Part shown: one piece after another, positions 1 through 5,644 of the stretch
How positions within the stretch are numbered: the stretch's first letter is position 1
Layout: each line of letters opens with the position of its first letter
Source of the DNA: Bacteroidia bacterium
GTDB lineage: Bacteria > Bacteroidota > Bacteroidia > Flavobacteriales > Flavobacteriaceae
Length of the DNA: 5,644 bases
Reading direction: 5' to 3'
NCBI GenBank assembly: GCA_018679315.1
Contig: JAHHLF010000120.1
Location: 1-5,644 of the forward strand
Position numbers and translations under genes: made by a program
The notes under the pieces: generated by a model
Seen by the model: only the letters and a program-made list of their open reading frames with translations
Told to the model about the DNA's origin: nothing
Databases searched by the model: none

Positions 1-689
1 GTCTTGAAGAAGGAAAACAACTGGAACAGCAGCGTATTTCAGAAGAATTACATGACGGTGTCCTGGGGCAAATGAATGGCATACGCATGGTCTTATTAGG
101 ACTTAATGAAAAAGCGGATCTGAATGCCGTGGGGATGCGATCCGATGCCATTGAAAAGTTACAGGAAGTGCAGGAGGAAATACGGAATATCTCCCATGCC
201 CTGAATGATGCTTCCATCCAGAAGGTCAACAATTTCCTAAACTCGGTTATTGAATTGTTAGAGACAACAGGTGAAAGCGCAGGCCTCCAATATACACTTG
301 ATTATGATAAAGATTTTGACTGGGACAACCTCTCAGGGGAGATCAAGATCAACCTGTATCGTATTTTGCAAGAGAGCATTCAAAATTGTGTGAAACACGC
401 CAATGCCACTGAAATTAATGTAGAATTTACTGTTTCGGATTCGGAGATACAGGCTACCATCCGCGATAATGGCAATGGATTTAAGATCGAAAAACAAAAA
501 AGCGGTATTGGGCATAAGAATATAGATTCAAGGATCCAGAAACTCGGAGGTAACTGGTATGTGGAGAGTACACGCGGACAAGGCACCATGGTAATTGCTT
601 TTATTCCTTTAAGTGGTATGCACAGTCCATATGATATACCTGAGAAAAAATCAGTCAAAACAAAACAAAAACAAAAGATTGCCGGATGA
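1..689 (+). CDS. Sensor histidine kinase, HisKA_3 type, C-terminal part (5' end off window)
   Basis: This is the kinase core of a two-component sensor, which autophosphorylates on histidine and passes the phosphate to the regulator encoded next. The first complete codon is at base 3, and 228 residues are visible. A HisKA_3 H-box (RISEELHDGVLGQ) begins near visible residue 11, with the phospho-accepting His at bases 51-53. The HATPase_c domain follows: an N-box with Glu and Asn (ESIQNCVKHANA, about residues 124-135), a G1 box (DNGNGF, about 155-160), SGIG (about 167-170) and GQGT (about 192-195). The protein ends in a Lys/Gln-rich tail. The ATG at 72 is not the start, because the reading frame stays open through the H-box to the window edge. 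The missing N-terminus should hold the sensory region, so the signal is unknown. The last bases overlap the regulator gene (ATGA), which implies translational coupling. The family call is firm; the role is unknown. Confidence 0.93.
   Translation, partial: LEEGKQLEQQRISEELHDGVLGQMNGIRMVLLGLNEKADLNAVGMRSDAIEKLQEVQEEIRNISHALNDASIQKVNNFLNSVIELLETTGESAGLQYTLDYDKDFDWDNLSGEIKINLYRILQESIQNCVKHANATEINVEFTVSDSEIQATIRDNGNGFKIEKQKSGIGHKNIDSRIQKLGGNWYVESTRGQGTMVIAFIPLSGMHSPYDIPEKKSVKTKQKQKIAG
656..676 (+). repeat. CAAAA-type low-complexity run at the end of the kinase gene
   Basis: Four tandem CAAAA-like units, one with an extra A, encode the Lys/Gln-rich C-terminal tail of the kinase. They end about 10 bases before the regulator's ATG at 686. 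The tract is A-rich and should be unstructured in RNA. It could help ribosomes engage the overlapping downstream start, where no Shine-Dalgarno sequence is seen. The repeat is seen directly; the role is inference. Confidence 0.6.
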
Positions 690-1357
690 GCACGTTACGA
701 ATATTAGCAGTTGATGACCACGAAATGACTACGATGGGGTACAAATATATCCTCGAGGATCAGCCTGTGGACGATTTCGAAATTCAAATGGACATGGCAA
801 AGGATTATGAATCGGGCAGAGAAAAGCTGGAACGCTCCTTGCAGTCCTTTCCATATGATATTATTCTTCTCGATATTCAATTAGCGCAGCGAAATGAAGA
901 GCCTCCAAAGACGGGAGAGGACCTGGGTGTATTAGCTAGGGAAATATCCCCGAATTCAAAAATTGTTTTCATGTCCTCCTATAGTGACAACTATCGGATC
1001 AATAGCATTCTTCAAACTGTAGACCCGGAAGGATACATGGTGAAGTCGGAAATAGATCAGCACACATTGAGGGAAATGGTTCCTACTGTAATGAAAAACC
1101 CTCCTTATTACACCCATAAGGCGCTTGCTGCTATCAGACGAAAAATGGCAAATGATGATATGGGTCTTGATCAAACAGATAAAAGGATCTTGCATTTACT
1201 TTCTATAGGAACTAAAACCAAGGACATGGTAGACCATCTTCCCCTGTCACTTCCAGGTATTGAAAATAGAAAACGTCAGATCAAATCCCTCTTCGGTATT
1301 GAGAAACAAAACGATCAAGCCTTGATAAACGAGGCCCGACACCGCGGCTTTATCTAA
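686..1357 (+). CDS. Two-component response regulator, NarL/LuxR family
   Basis: This 223-residue protein is a DNA-binding response regulator, the expected partner of the kinase just upstream. The receiver domain spans about residues 4-135. It has the acidic pair D10-D11 (AVDDHE), a phospho-accepting D63 (IILLDIQL), a conserved small hydroxyl residue S97 (FMSS) and K120 (GYMVKS). The C-terminal helix-turn-helix, about residues 160-223, fits the LuxR/GerE pattern: LDQTDKRILHLLSIG, then LPLSLPGIENRKRQIKSLFGI, ending ARHRGFI. The recognition region is diverged: ENRKRQ stands where many members have ENHR or similar. The ATG overlaps the kinase stop codon by 4 bases, which fixes this start and indicates an operon. 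Target genes cannot be read from the window. The class is certain; the cognate pairing is inferred from the overlap. Confidence 0.95.
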   Translation: MSTLRILAVDDHEMTTMGYKYILEDQPVDDFEIQMDMAKDYESGREKLERSLQSFPYDIILLDIQLAQRNEEPPKTGEDLGVLAREISPNSKIVFMSSYSDNYRINSILQTVDPEGYMVKSEIDQHTLREMVPTVMKNPPYYTHKALAAIRRKMANDDMGLDQTDKRILHLLSIGTKTKDMVDHLPLSLPGIENRKRQIKSLFGIEKQNDQALINEARHRGFI

Positions 1358-1371
1358 AAGCCGATACTTTT
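1345..1371 (+). terminator. Weak hairpin at the regulator stop codon, possible terminator
   Basis: A 7-bp stem (CGGCTTT at 1345-1351 with AAAGCCG at 1357-1363) encloses a 5-base loop and overlaps the TAA stop of the response regulator. Only four Ts (1368-1371) follow, after a short spacer, so intrinsic termination would be weak. The palindrome at 1428-1452 is an alternative end point for this transcript. Confidence 0.35.
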
Positions 1372-1427
1372 GACCACTCTTTTTGTTCATTACTCAAACA
1401 AACTAGGCAATTTCACAACTAAAAATT

Positions 1428-1452
1428 TAAACCATAGAAATTCTATGGTTTA
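1428..1452. repeat. Perfect 25-bp palindrome: terminator or operator
   Basis: Two exact 12-base arms (TAAACCATAGAA and its complement) surround a single central A at 1440. As RNA this gives an 11-bp stem with a 3-base loop. On the + strand no clear T run follows. On the - strand it is followed by TTTTT, but no credible gene reads in that direction here. The palindrome lies 70 bases past the regulator stop and 28 bases upstream of a -7 promoter element. It could therefore end the two-component transcript or be an operator for the next gene. The symmetry is seen directly; the function is open. Confidence 0.75.
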
Positions 1453-1480
1453 TCTCTAATTTCTTTGAATACTTAATATA

Positions 1481-1488
1481 TAATTTTG
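1481..1488 (+). promoter_or_regulatory. Putative Bacteroidota -7 promoter element for the 222-residue protein
   Basis: TAATTTTG matches the Bacteroidota -7 consensus TAnnTTTG. It lies 34 bases upstream of the ATG at 1523 in a very AT-rich stretch, predicting a leader of roughly 25-30 bases. The nearest -33-like TTTG (1464-1467) is only 13 bases upstream, shorter than the usual spacing, so the -33 half is poor. Confidence 0.45.
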
Positions 1489-1522
1489 TGATAAGAGGTA
1501 TATCATTAAAATATAGTTCCCT

Positions 1523-2191
1523 ATGCCAAAAAGAAGCACAGATCTTAGAAAAATCTCCAGCTTCCAATTTGGCGCCAATATTTGCATTAATAGTGCAGAT
1601 GCGTTCAGAAAGAAACTGGAGAGAGAGTATTTCGCAGAAGTTAACATTGGAGATGTTAACGAAAGCGGGCAAACGTCCAACCTGGTAGTTGAATTTCAAA
1701 GTAATTTCAGCCTGGTTGAATTTCTGCATCAAATACAGGAAAAAAACATCGGTAAGATAAACCGTACTAATAAGGAGGATTTTCATGACCTGTCGGTCTC
1801 TGAAGCCCTGGATTTGTTCAGAGCACAGAACGCTCAGGTGATAGATCTGGAGGAGATAAACTTACTCTTCAATGATTGTGAGATCACAATTAAGAAGATC
1901 TATCCAAATAGTATTGAAGATCAACTAGGAAACATATATTATATGCTTGCTAAGCACTATGAGTATTACTCATATAATGGCCGTAGACTGCCATCCGAAA
2001 TTTTTATTCCGGTCTTTGAAGAGAATTTGGAAAAGAATTTCAAGCCTGAATCATATATCGAAGAGAGTGCCTCAAGCAAACGAGATTACTTCAATTTCTG
2101 GGGAATTTATTTTTCTCATAATGATGGTGCCGTAATTTATGATCTCAACAAAAGGTCTATTATTTCAGGCGACCTTTATACGTTGGGTTAG
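1523..2191 (+). CDS. Hypothetical protein, 222 residues, function not recognised
   Basis: I do not recognise this protein. The ATG is the only possible start, because an in-frame TAG lies at 1514-1516. There is no signal peptide, transmembrane segment or lipobox, so a soluble cytoplasmic protein is likely. The N-terminus is basic (MPKRSTDLRK). Residues 50-175 read as mixed alpha/beta with acidic, amphipathic helices. Tyr/Phe residues are unusually dense in the second half: YYMLAKHYEYYSYNG at about 139-153, and YFNFWGIYFSHNDGAVIYDL at about 189-208. No metal-binding, nucleotide-binding or nuclease motif stands out. The final 35 residues alternate hydrophobic and polar residues as in a beta-sheet ending. 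The gene appears more AT-rich than its neighbours, stands alone with its own -7 element, and faces glyA. That would suit an accessory or lineage-specific gene. Coding status is supported by length, the promoter upstream and the terminator downstream. Confidence 0.75.
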   Translation: MPKRSTDLRKISSFQFGANICINSADAFRKKLEREYFAEVNIGDVNESGQTSNLVVEFQSNFSLVEFLHQIQEKNIGKINRTNKEDFHDLSVSEALDLFRAQNAQVIDLEEINLLFNDCEITIKKIYPNSIEDQLGNIYYMLAKHYEYYSYNGRRLPSEIFIPVFEENLEKNFKPESYIEESASSKRDYFNFWGIYFSHNDGAVIYDLNKRSIISGDLYTLG

Positions 2192-2199
2192 TAAAATTT

Positions 2200-2239
2200 A
2201 AATGGAAAGCCAATAATTAGGGCTATTGGTTTTCCATTT
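2200..2239. terminator. Bidirectional terminator between the 222-residue protein gene and glyA
   Basis: A 16-bp stem (2200-2215 with 2224-2239, one G-U pair at 2209/2230) encloses an 8-base loop in the 57-bp convergent gap. Reading right to left, towards which glyA is transcribed, the stem is followed by AAATTTTAC. Reading left to right it runs through TTTT and reaches a further CTTTTT at 2245-2250. Both convergent transcripts probably end here. Confidence 0.8.
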
Positions 2240-2248
2240 TACGGCTTT

Positions 2249-3523
2249 TTATCCTGCGAAAAGTGGCTTCTCGGCCATCCATTCATTTATTCTTTTCTTT
2301 ATAGATAGATGCAGTTCTTCATTTTCTGGATCTTGTATTACTTCGTCTATATAACCTACAATGGTTTCCATATCAGATGCAACTAAGCCTCTGGTAGTAA
2401 TGGCTGCAGTGCCAAATCGAACTCCTGATGTAATAAATGGCGATTTATCATCAAAGGGTACCATGTTCTTATTTGCTGTAATATCAGCCTTTTCAAGAAT
2501 TGCCTCTGCCTGCTTCCCTGTAATATCTTTATTGCGTAGATCTATCAACATCATATGGTTTTCAGTACCCCCGGATATTACATGATATCCCTTCTTTACG
2601 AATGCATCAGCCATCGCTTCCGCATTCTTTTTAACCTGTATCATATAATGCAGGAAATCATCTGATAGGGCTTCCCCGAATGCTACCGCCTTTGCCGCGA
2701 TCACATGTTCGAGCGGACCTCCCTGATTGCCAGGAAAAACGGCCAGGTTGATAAGAGCCGACATCTTTCTTAGTTTTCCGCTTTTCAGTGCGACGCCAAA
2801 TGGGTTTTCAAAATCCGATCCCATCATTATCATTCCACCTCTTGGCCCCCGGAGTGTTTTATGTGTTGTTGTCGTAACAAAATGGCAATGTGGAATTGGG
2901 TCATTAAGAATTCCCTTGGCGATCAATCCGGCCGGATGTGCGATATCTGCAAGTAAAAAAGCGCCTACACTATCGGCGATCTCTCTGAAACGCTTAAAAT
3001 CCATATCCCTCGAATAGGCCGATGCTCCTGCAATTATCATTTTCGGTTTTTCTTTTTCCGCCACGGCCTGTACCTGATCGTAATCTATCTCACCCGTATC
3101 CTTGTGAACGCCATAAAACACGGGTCGGTACAGCTTGCCCGAGAAATTTACAGGGGAACCATGGGTAAGATGTCCACCATGAGACAGATCAAATCCCAGG
3201 ATAGTGTCACCTGGGGTAAGACAGGCCTGGTAGACTGCCGCATTTGCCTGGGAACCCGAATGCGGTTGCACATTGGCATAAACAGCGCCAAACAACTCTT
3301 TTGCTCTTGAGATGGCCAGAGATTCCACTTCATCAACTACCTGACATCCACCATAGTAGCGCTTGCCAGGATATCCTTCCGCGTATTTATTAGTTAGCAC
3401 CGAGCCCGCTGCTTCCAACACCTGAGGGCTCACAAAATTTTCTGAAGCGATCAACTCTATTCCATGTGTCTGCCGCTTTTCCTCTTGCTTGATCAAATCA
3501 AAAATAACCGTATCTCTTTGCAT
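2249..3523 (-). CDS. glyA: Serine hydroxymethyltransferase
   Basis: This cytoplasmic PLP enzyme interconverts serine plus tetrahydrofolate with glycine plus 5,10-methylene-tetrahydrofolate, the main source of one-carbon units. At 424 residues it is complete; the E. coli enzyme has 417. The PLP lysine is K222 in VTTTTHKTLRGPRGG. Other hallmarks are IASENF (27-29 SEN), the substrate-binding stretch YPGKRYYGG (51-59), HSGSQAN (88-94), the cofactor-binding ADIAH (D193, H196), VFPGNQGGPLEH (262-273) and the carboxylate-binding Arg R369 in GVRFGT. The stretch around 238-262 (ENPFGVALKSGKLRKMSALI) is longer than in E. coli GlyA; I recall this as normal in Bacteroidota. The ATG at 3523 fits the family's N-terminus, and no Shine-Dalgarno is visible. 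The gene is divergent from fahA and convergent with the 222-residue protein gene, so it is probably transcribed alone. The identity is very secure. Confidence 0.98.
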   Translation of the reverse strand: MQRDTVIFDLIKQEEKRQTHGIELIASENFVSPQVLEAAGSVLTNKYAEGYPGKRYYGGCQVVDEVESLAISRAKELFGAVYANVQPHSGSQANAAVYQACLTPGDTILGFDLSHGGHLTHGSPVNFSGKLYRPVFYGVHKDTGEIDYDQVQAVAEKEKPKMIIAGASAYSRDMDFKRFREIADSVGAFLLADIAHPAGLIAKGILNDPIPHCHFVTTTTHKTLRGPRGGMIMMGSDFENPFGVALKSGKLRKMSALINLAVFPGNQGGPLEHVIAAKAVAFGEALSDDFLHYMIQVKKNAEAMADAFVKKGYHVISGGTENHMMLIDLRNKDITGKQAEAILEKADITANKNMVPFDDKSPFITSGVRFGTAAITTRGLVASDMETIVGYIDEVIQDPENEELHLSIKKRINEWMAEKPLFAG

Positions 3524-3587
3524 TACGTGTGCGTTAGTTTAAGGCGATAAAAGTACGAATTGACCCGTGCAAATTTTAGGAAAATGA

Positions 3588-3613
3588 TATATTTGATCAG
3601 CTATTTTATCAAA
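3588..3613 (+). promoter_or_regulatory. Putative fahA promoter (-7 element) with overlapping inverted repeat
   Basis: TATATTTG at 3588-3595 matches the Bacteroidota -7 consensus TAnnTTTG, 38 bases before the fahA ATG. The nearest upstream TTG (3560-3562) is 25 bases away, slightly longer than usual for a -33 element. An inverted repeat, TTTGAT (3592-3597) and ATCAAA (3608-3613) with a 10-base spacer, overlaps the end of the -7 element and the predicted start site, a placement that suits a repressor operator. The motifs are seen directly; their use is inferred. Confidence 0.45.
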
Positions 3614-3633
3614 AGACAATTAACAATTTCTAA

Positions 3634-4911
3634 ATGCCCATAAAAGCCAATAATCCCGGACTAAAAAGCTGGTTAGATGTATCTCCTGACTCAGATTTTC
3701 CAATACAGAACATCCCTTTTGGTGTATTCCTAACCCGAGACGATGTCATTACGATAGGGACACGAATTGGTGATTATGCTATAGATCTTGCTGCTATGCA
3801 TCAATTGGGCTACTTCGAAGGGATACCACTCACGGATGATATTTTCCTCCAGGATACCCTGAATGATTTTATTTCAGATGGGAAAAAAACCTGGCGACTA
3901 GTACGGGATAAGATCAGTGATGTTTTTGAGGCAGATAATCCCAGTCTCAGGGATAACAAGGAACACAGGGACATCATCTTATTCACACTTGATGAAATAG
4001 AAATGAAATTACCTGTGTATATAGGAGATTACACCGACTTTTACTCCAGTCGTGAGCATGCCACAAATGTTGGTAAAATGTTCCGCGATCCGGAAAATGC
4101 CTTGCTGCCAAATTGGTTGCACATACCTGTAGGTTATCATGGCCGCAGTTCAACTATCGTTACTACGGATATTCCAATCCACAGGCCTAAGGGACAAACC
4201 ATGCCAAAAGGAGCAGATGCACCTGTTTTCGGCCCTTCTAAAATGGTGGATTTCGAACTTGAAATGGCATTTATTACTACGGATGCTAATTCAATGGGTG
4301 AATCGATCCCTGTAGATGATGCGGAGGATTATATTTTTGGTCTGGTTCTCTTGAATGATTGGAGTGCCAGGGACATACAAAAATGGGAATATGTCCCGCT
4401 TGGGCCATTCCTGGCAAAAAATTTCGCCTCTTGCATCTCTCCATGGATCGTCACTTTAGATGCTTTGCAACCTTTCAAAGTAGATAGCCCAGCACAAAAA
4501 CCTGCGCCACTACCCTATTTGCAGTATTCCGGACAGAAAAGCTATGATGTACATCTGGAAGTGGCCATACAGCCCGAAAATGCGGCAGAATCGGTTGTGG
4601 CTCGCTCCAATTTTAAATATATGTACTGGACGATGGCACAACAATTAGCCCACCACACCGTCAATGGCTGTGAAATTAATAGTGGTGACCTTATGGGCAG
4701 CGGTACTATTTCAGGGGAAACACCTGATTCCTTTGGGTCTATGCTGGAACTGGCCTGGCAGGGCACAAAACCAATATCCCTCGAAAATGGGGAAACAAGG
4801 ACATCAATTCAAGATCAGGATACCGTTATCATGCGGGGTTACTGCCTTGGGGATGGCTACAAAATTGGATTTGGTGAAGTCCGTACCCAGCTGCTTCCTC
4901 CACTAGCTTAG
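3634..4911 (+). CDS. fahA: Fumarylacetoacetase (fumarylacetoacetate hydrolase)
   Basis: This enzyme catalyses the last step of phenylalanine/tyrosine degradation through homogentisate: 4-fumarylacetoacetate plus water gives fumarate and acetoacetate, using a divalent metal. It has 425 residues, close to mammalian FAH (419). The N-terminal domain covers about residues 15-125, starting with the family sequence DSDFPIQNIPFGVF. The catalytic domain follows. By alignment from memory with mouse FAH, active-site residues are present: D135, Y137 and H142 in DYTDFYSSREHATNVG, R151, Y168 in GYHGRSS, the metal ligands E208 and E210 in FELEMAF, D242 in NDWSARDIQKWEY with Q249 and Y253, K262, and T358 in GSGTISG. 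An in-frame TAA sits directly before the ATG, so the start is fixed. No Shine-Dalgarno is seen. The gene is divergent from glyA; no other homogentisate-pathway gene is in view. The identity is very secure. Confidence 0.98.
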   Translation: MPIKANNPGLKSWLDVSPDSDFPIQNIPFGVFLTRDDVITIGTRIGDYAIDLAAMHQLGYFEGIPLTDDIFLQDTLNDFISDGKKTWRLVRDKISDVFEADNPSLRDNKEHRDIILFTLDEIEMKLPVYIGDYTDFYSSREHATNVGKMFRDPENALLPNWLHIPVGYHGRSSTIVTTDIPIHRPKGQTMPKGADAPVFGPSKMVDFELEMAFITTDANSMGESIPVDDAEDYIFGLVLLNDWSARDIQKWEYVPLGPFLAKNFASCISPWIVTLDALQPFKVDSPAQKPAPLPYLQYSGQKSYDVHLEVAIQPENAAESVVARSNFKYMYWTMAQQLAHHTVNGCEINSGDLMGSGTISGETPDSFGSMLELAWQGTKPISLENGETRTSIQDQDTVIMRGYCLGDGYKIGFGEVRTQLLPPLA

Positions 4912-4956
4912 AAAATACAGCTTTTAAATTTTTTTAACGCTTTTCATCGATGTTAT

Positions 4957-4978
4957 ACGATAGCTCAACCCTATTCGT
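4957..4978. promoter_or_regulatory. Imperfect inverted repeat upstream of the sigma-54 promoter
   Basis: ACGATAG (4957-4963) and CTATTCGT (4971-4978) form an inverted repeat with one extra base and a 7-base spacer. It ends about 19 bases before the -24/-12 promoter. It could be an activator site, but it is closer than the usual distance for sigma-54 enhancer-binding proteins, and it is imperfect and AT-rich. Chance is a reasonable alternative. Confidence 0.25.
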
Positions 4979-4996
4979 TATGTGATTAGTAGAGTT

Positions 4997-5011
4997 TGGC
5001 ACGACACTTGA
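4997..5011 (+). promoter_or_regulatory. Sigma-54 (RpoN) -24/-12 promoter for the lipoprotein gene
   Basis: TGGCACG, four bases, then TTGA matches the RpoN consensus TGGCACG-N4-TTGC at every defined base except the last, where A replaces C. The spacing between the -24 GG (4998-4999) and the -12 element (G5010) is exact. The predicted transcription start is near 5022, leaving a leader of about 20 bases before the ATG at 5044. No TAnnTTTG element with the right spacing competes in this gap. An RpoN promoter would make expression depend on an enhancer-binding activator, which is not encoded in the window. Confidence 0.75.
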
Positions 5012-5043
5012 ATTTTTACACCCAAACCCTAAAACCAATAGTC

Positions 5044-5644
5044 ATGAAGAAAGTACTACTAGTTTTAACAGTATTGATGTTTTTGATCGCTTGTGGTGGC
5101 GTCAGAAAAACTCAAGAGGCCATGAACCGGGGCAACTATGTTCAGGCCATGCATCGAGCTATGGATGAATTGGCAGACAATAAATCCAGAAATAGTCGTC
5201 AGCCTTACATCTTACTCCTGGAAGAATCATTTGAAAAGCATACAGAACAAATGCTGAGCAGGATCGCCTTTTTGGAGAAGGAAGATAATGAGGCAAATTT
5301 TGAGACGATCTTTAAATCCTATTCAGATCTAAACAATCTCCAGGAAAACATTCGTCCTTTACTTCCTCTTTATATCAAAGATGAGAATAGAAACGCTGAA
5401 TTTGCATTCAGGGACTACACGGATGAGATCCTGACCTCCAAAGGCAGGCTTTCCGACTATTTGTATACCAAGGCTAAATCACTAATTAGTGATGCCAATA
5501 CCAAATATGATTTCAGGGAGGCGTATAACGACCTTGATTATTTGAACCGTATCAATCCGGATTATCAGGTCAGTCGGAATTTAATGGATGAAGCCTACAT
5601 GAATGGTATTGATTATGTGAAGGTCAATGTGATGAATGCTACGG
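5044..5644 (+). CDS. Predicted helical (TPR-like) lipoprotein, N-terminal part (3' end off window)
   Basis: The first 200 codons are visible; the frame is open at the right edge. The start MKKVLLVLTVLMFLIACGG is a lipoprotein signal peptide: two lysines, a hydrophobic core and the lipobox LIAC, with lipidated Cys17. No acidic residues follow the Cys directly (GGVRKT), so the usual Bacteroidota surface-export signal is not evident and a periplasm-facing membrane anchor is likely. The mature part is charged and almost wholly helical. Two stretches resemble tetratricopeptide-type helices: GNYVQAMHRAMDEL (about 30-43) and YDFREAYNDLDYLNRINPDY (about 155-174). Between them lies NLQENIRPLLPLY (about 98-110). 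I recall similar unnamed lipoproteins in flavobacteria but know no function. The gene follows fahA by 132 bases but has its own sigma-54 promoter, so it is probably a separate unit. Confidence 0.88.
   Translation, partial: MKKVLLVLTVLMFLIACGGVRKTQEAMNRGNYVQAMHRAMDELADNKSRNSRQPYILLLEESFEKHTEQMLSRIAFLEKEDNEANFETIFKSYSDLNNLQENIRPLLPLYIKDENRNAEFAFRDYTDEILTSKGRLSDYLYTKAKSLISDANTKYDFREAYNDLDYLNRINPDYQVSRNLMDEAYMNGIDYVKVNVMNAT

Noticed and set aside
72..689. ATG at 72 as the start of the kinase gene
   Set aside because: The frame is open to the left edge, and the residues before this ATG form the H-box with the phospho-accepting histidine, so the real start is outside the window.
1569..1586. TTGGCGCCAA followed by TTTGC, resembling a sigma-54 promoter
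   Set aside because: It is inside a coding region, the -24 to -12 spacing is one base too long and the -24 part deviates from TGGCACG. The TTGGCGCCAA palindrome is short enough to be chance.
1427..1786. 119-residue open frame on the - strand, antisense to the 222-residue protein gene
   Set aside because: It lies opposite the 5' part of a longer frame with better promoter and terminator context, and its translation shows no recognisable domain. Its stop codon falls at the edge of the palindrome by chance.
3570..3578. glyA promoter on the - strand (TAAAATTTG)
   Set aside because: It has three bases rather than two between TA and TTTG, and no -33 TTG lies at the right distance. A glyA promoter must exist in this gap, but I cannot place it.
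4921..4936. Run of seven Ts after fahA as an intrinsic terminator
   Set aside because: No GC-containing stem of useful length precedes the T run. Transcription may end here by another route, but a hairpin terminator is not supported.
1..5644. Mobile element, CRISPR array, tRNA, rRNA or attachment site
   Set aside because: No terminal inverted repeats, transposase or integrase motifs, regularly spaced repeats or cloverleaf-like sequences were seen. The gene content is mostly housekeeping and regulatory.

Overview
The window looks like ordinary chromosomal DNA from a member of the Bacteroidota, most likely the Flavobacteriaceae. The base composition is moderately AT-rich. None of the starts examined has a convincing Shine-Dalgarno sequence. 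Two intergenic regions carry a -7 element of the form TAnnTTTG. The glyA and response-regulator proteins also have a flavobacterial flavour. The assignment rests on these traits and on recalled protein families, not on a database search.

Layout, left to right. (1) Bases 1-1357 hold a two-component pair on the + strand: the C-terminal part of a HisKA_3-type sensor histidine kinase, cut by the left edge, overlapping by 4 bases a NarL/LuxR-type response regulator. (2) Bases 1358-1522 are intergenic, with a weak hairpin at the regulator's stop codon, a perfect 25-bp palindrome and a -7 promoter element. (3) Bases 1523-2191 encode a 222-residue soluble protein that I do not recognise. (4) A strong hairpin fills the 57-bp gap between this gene and the convergent glyA (serine hydroxymethyltransferase, - strand, 2249-3523). 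(5) A 110-bp divergent intergenic region separates glyA from fahA (fumarylacetoacetase, + strand, 3634-4911). (6) Bases 4912-5043 contain a near-consensus sigma-54 (-24/-12) promoter. (7) From 5044 to the right edge runs the first 200 codons of a helical, probably TPR-like lipoprotein.

How the genes work together. The kinase and regulator almost certainly form one phosphorelay; their signal and targets are not visible here. GlyA supplies glycine and one-carbon units. FahA completes phenylalanine/tyrosine breakdown through homogentisate, giving fumarate and acetoacetate. These two share a divergent promoter region but no pathway step. The lipoprotein is likely controlled separately through RpoN. 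I see no mobile element, CRISPR array, tRNA or rRNA, and no clear new multi-gene system. The items most worth a second look are the sigma-54 promoter of the lipoprotein gene and the unrecognised 222-residue protein with its upstream palindrome.
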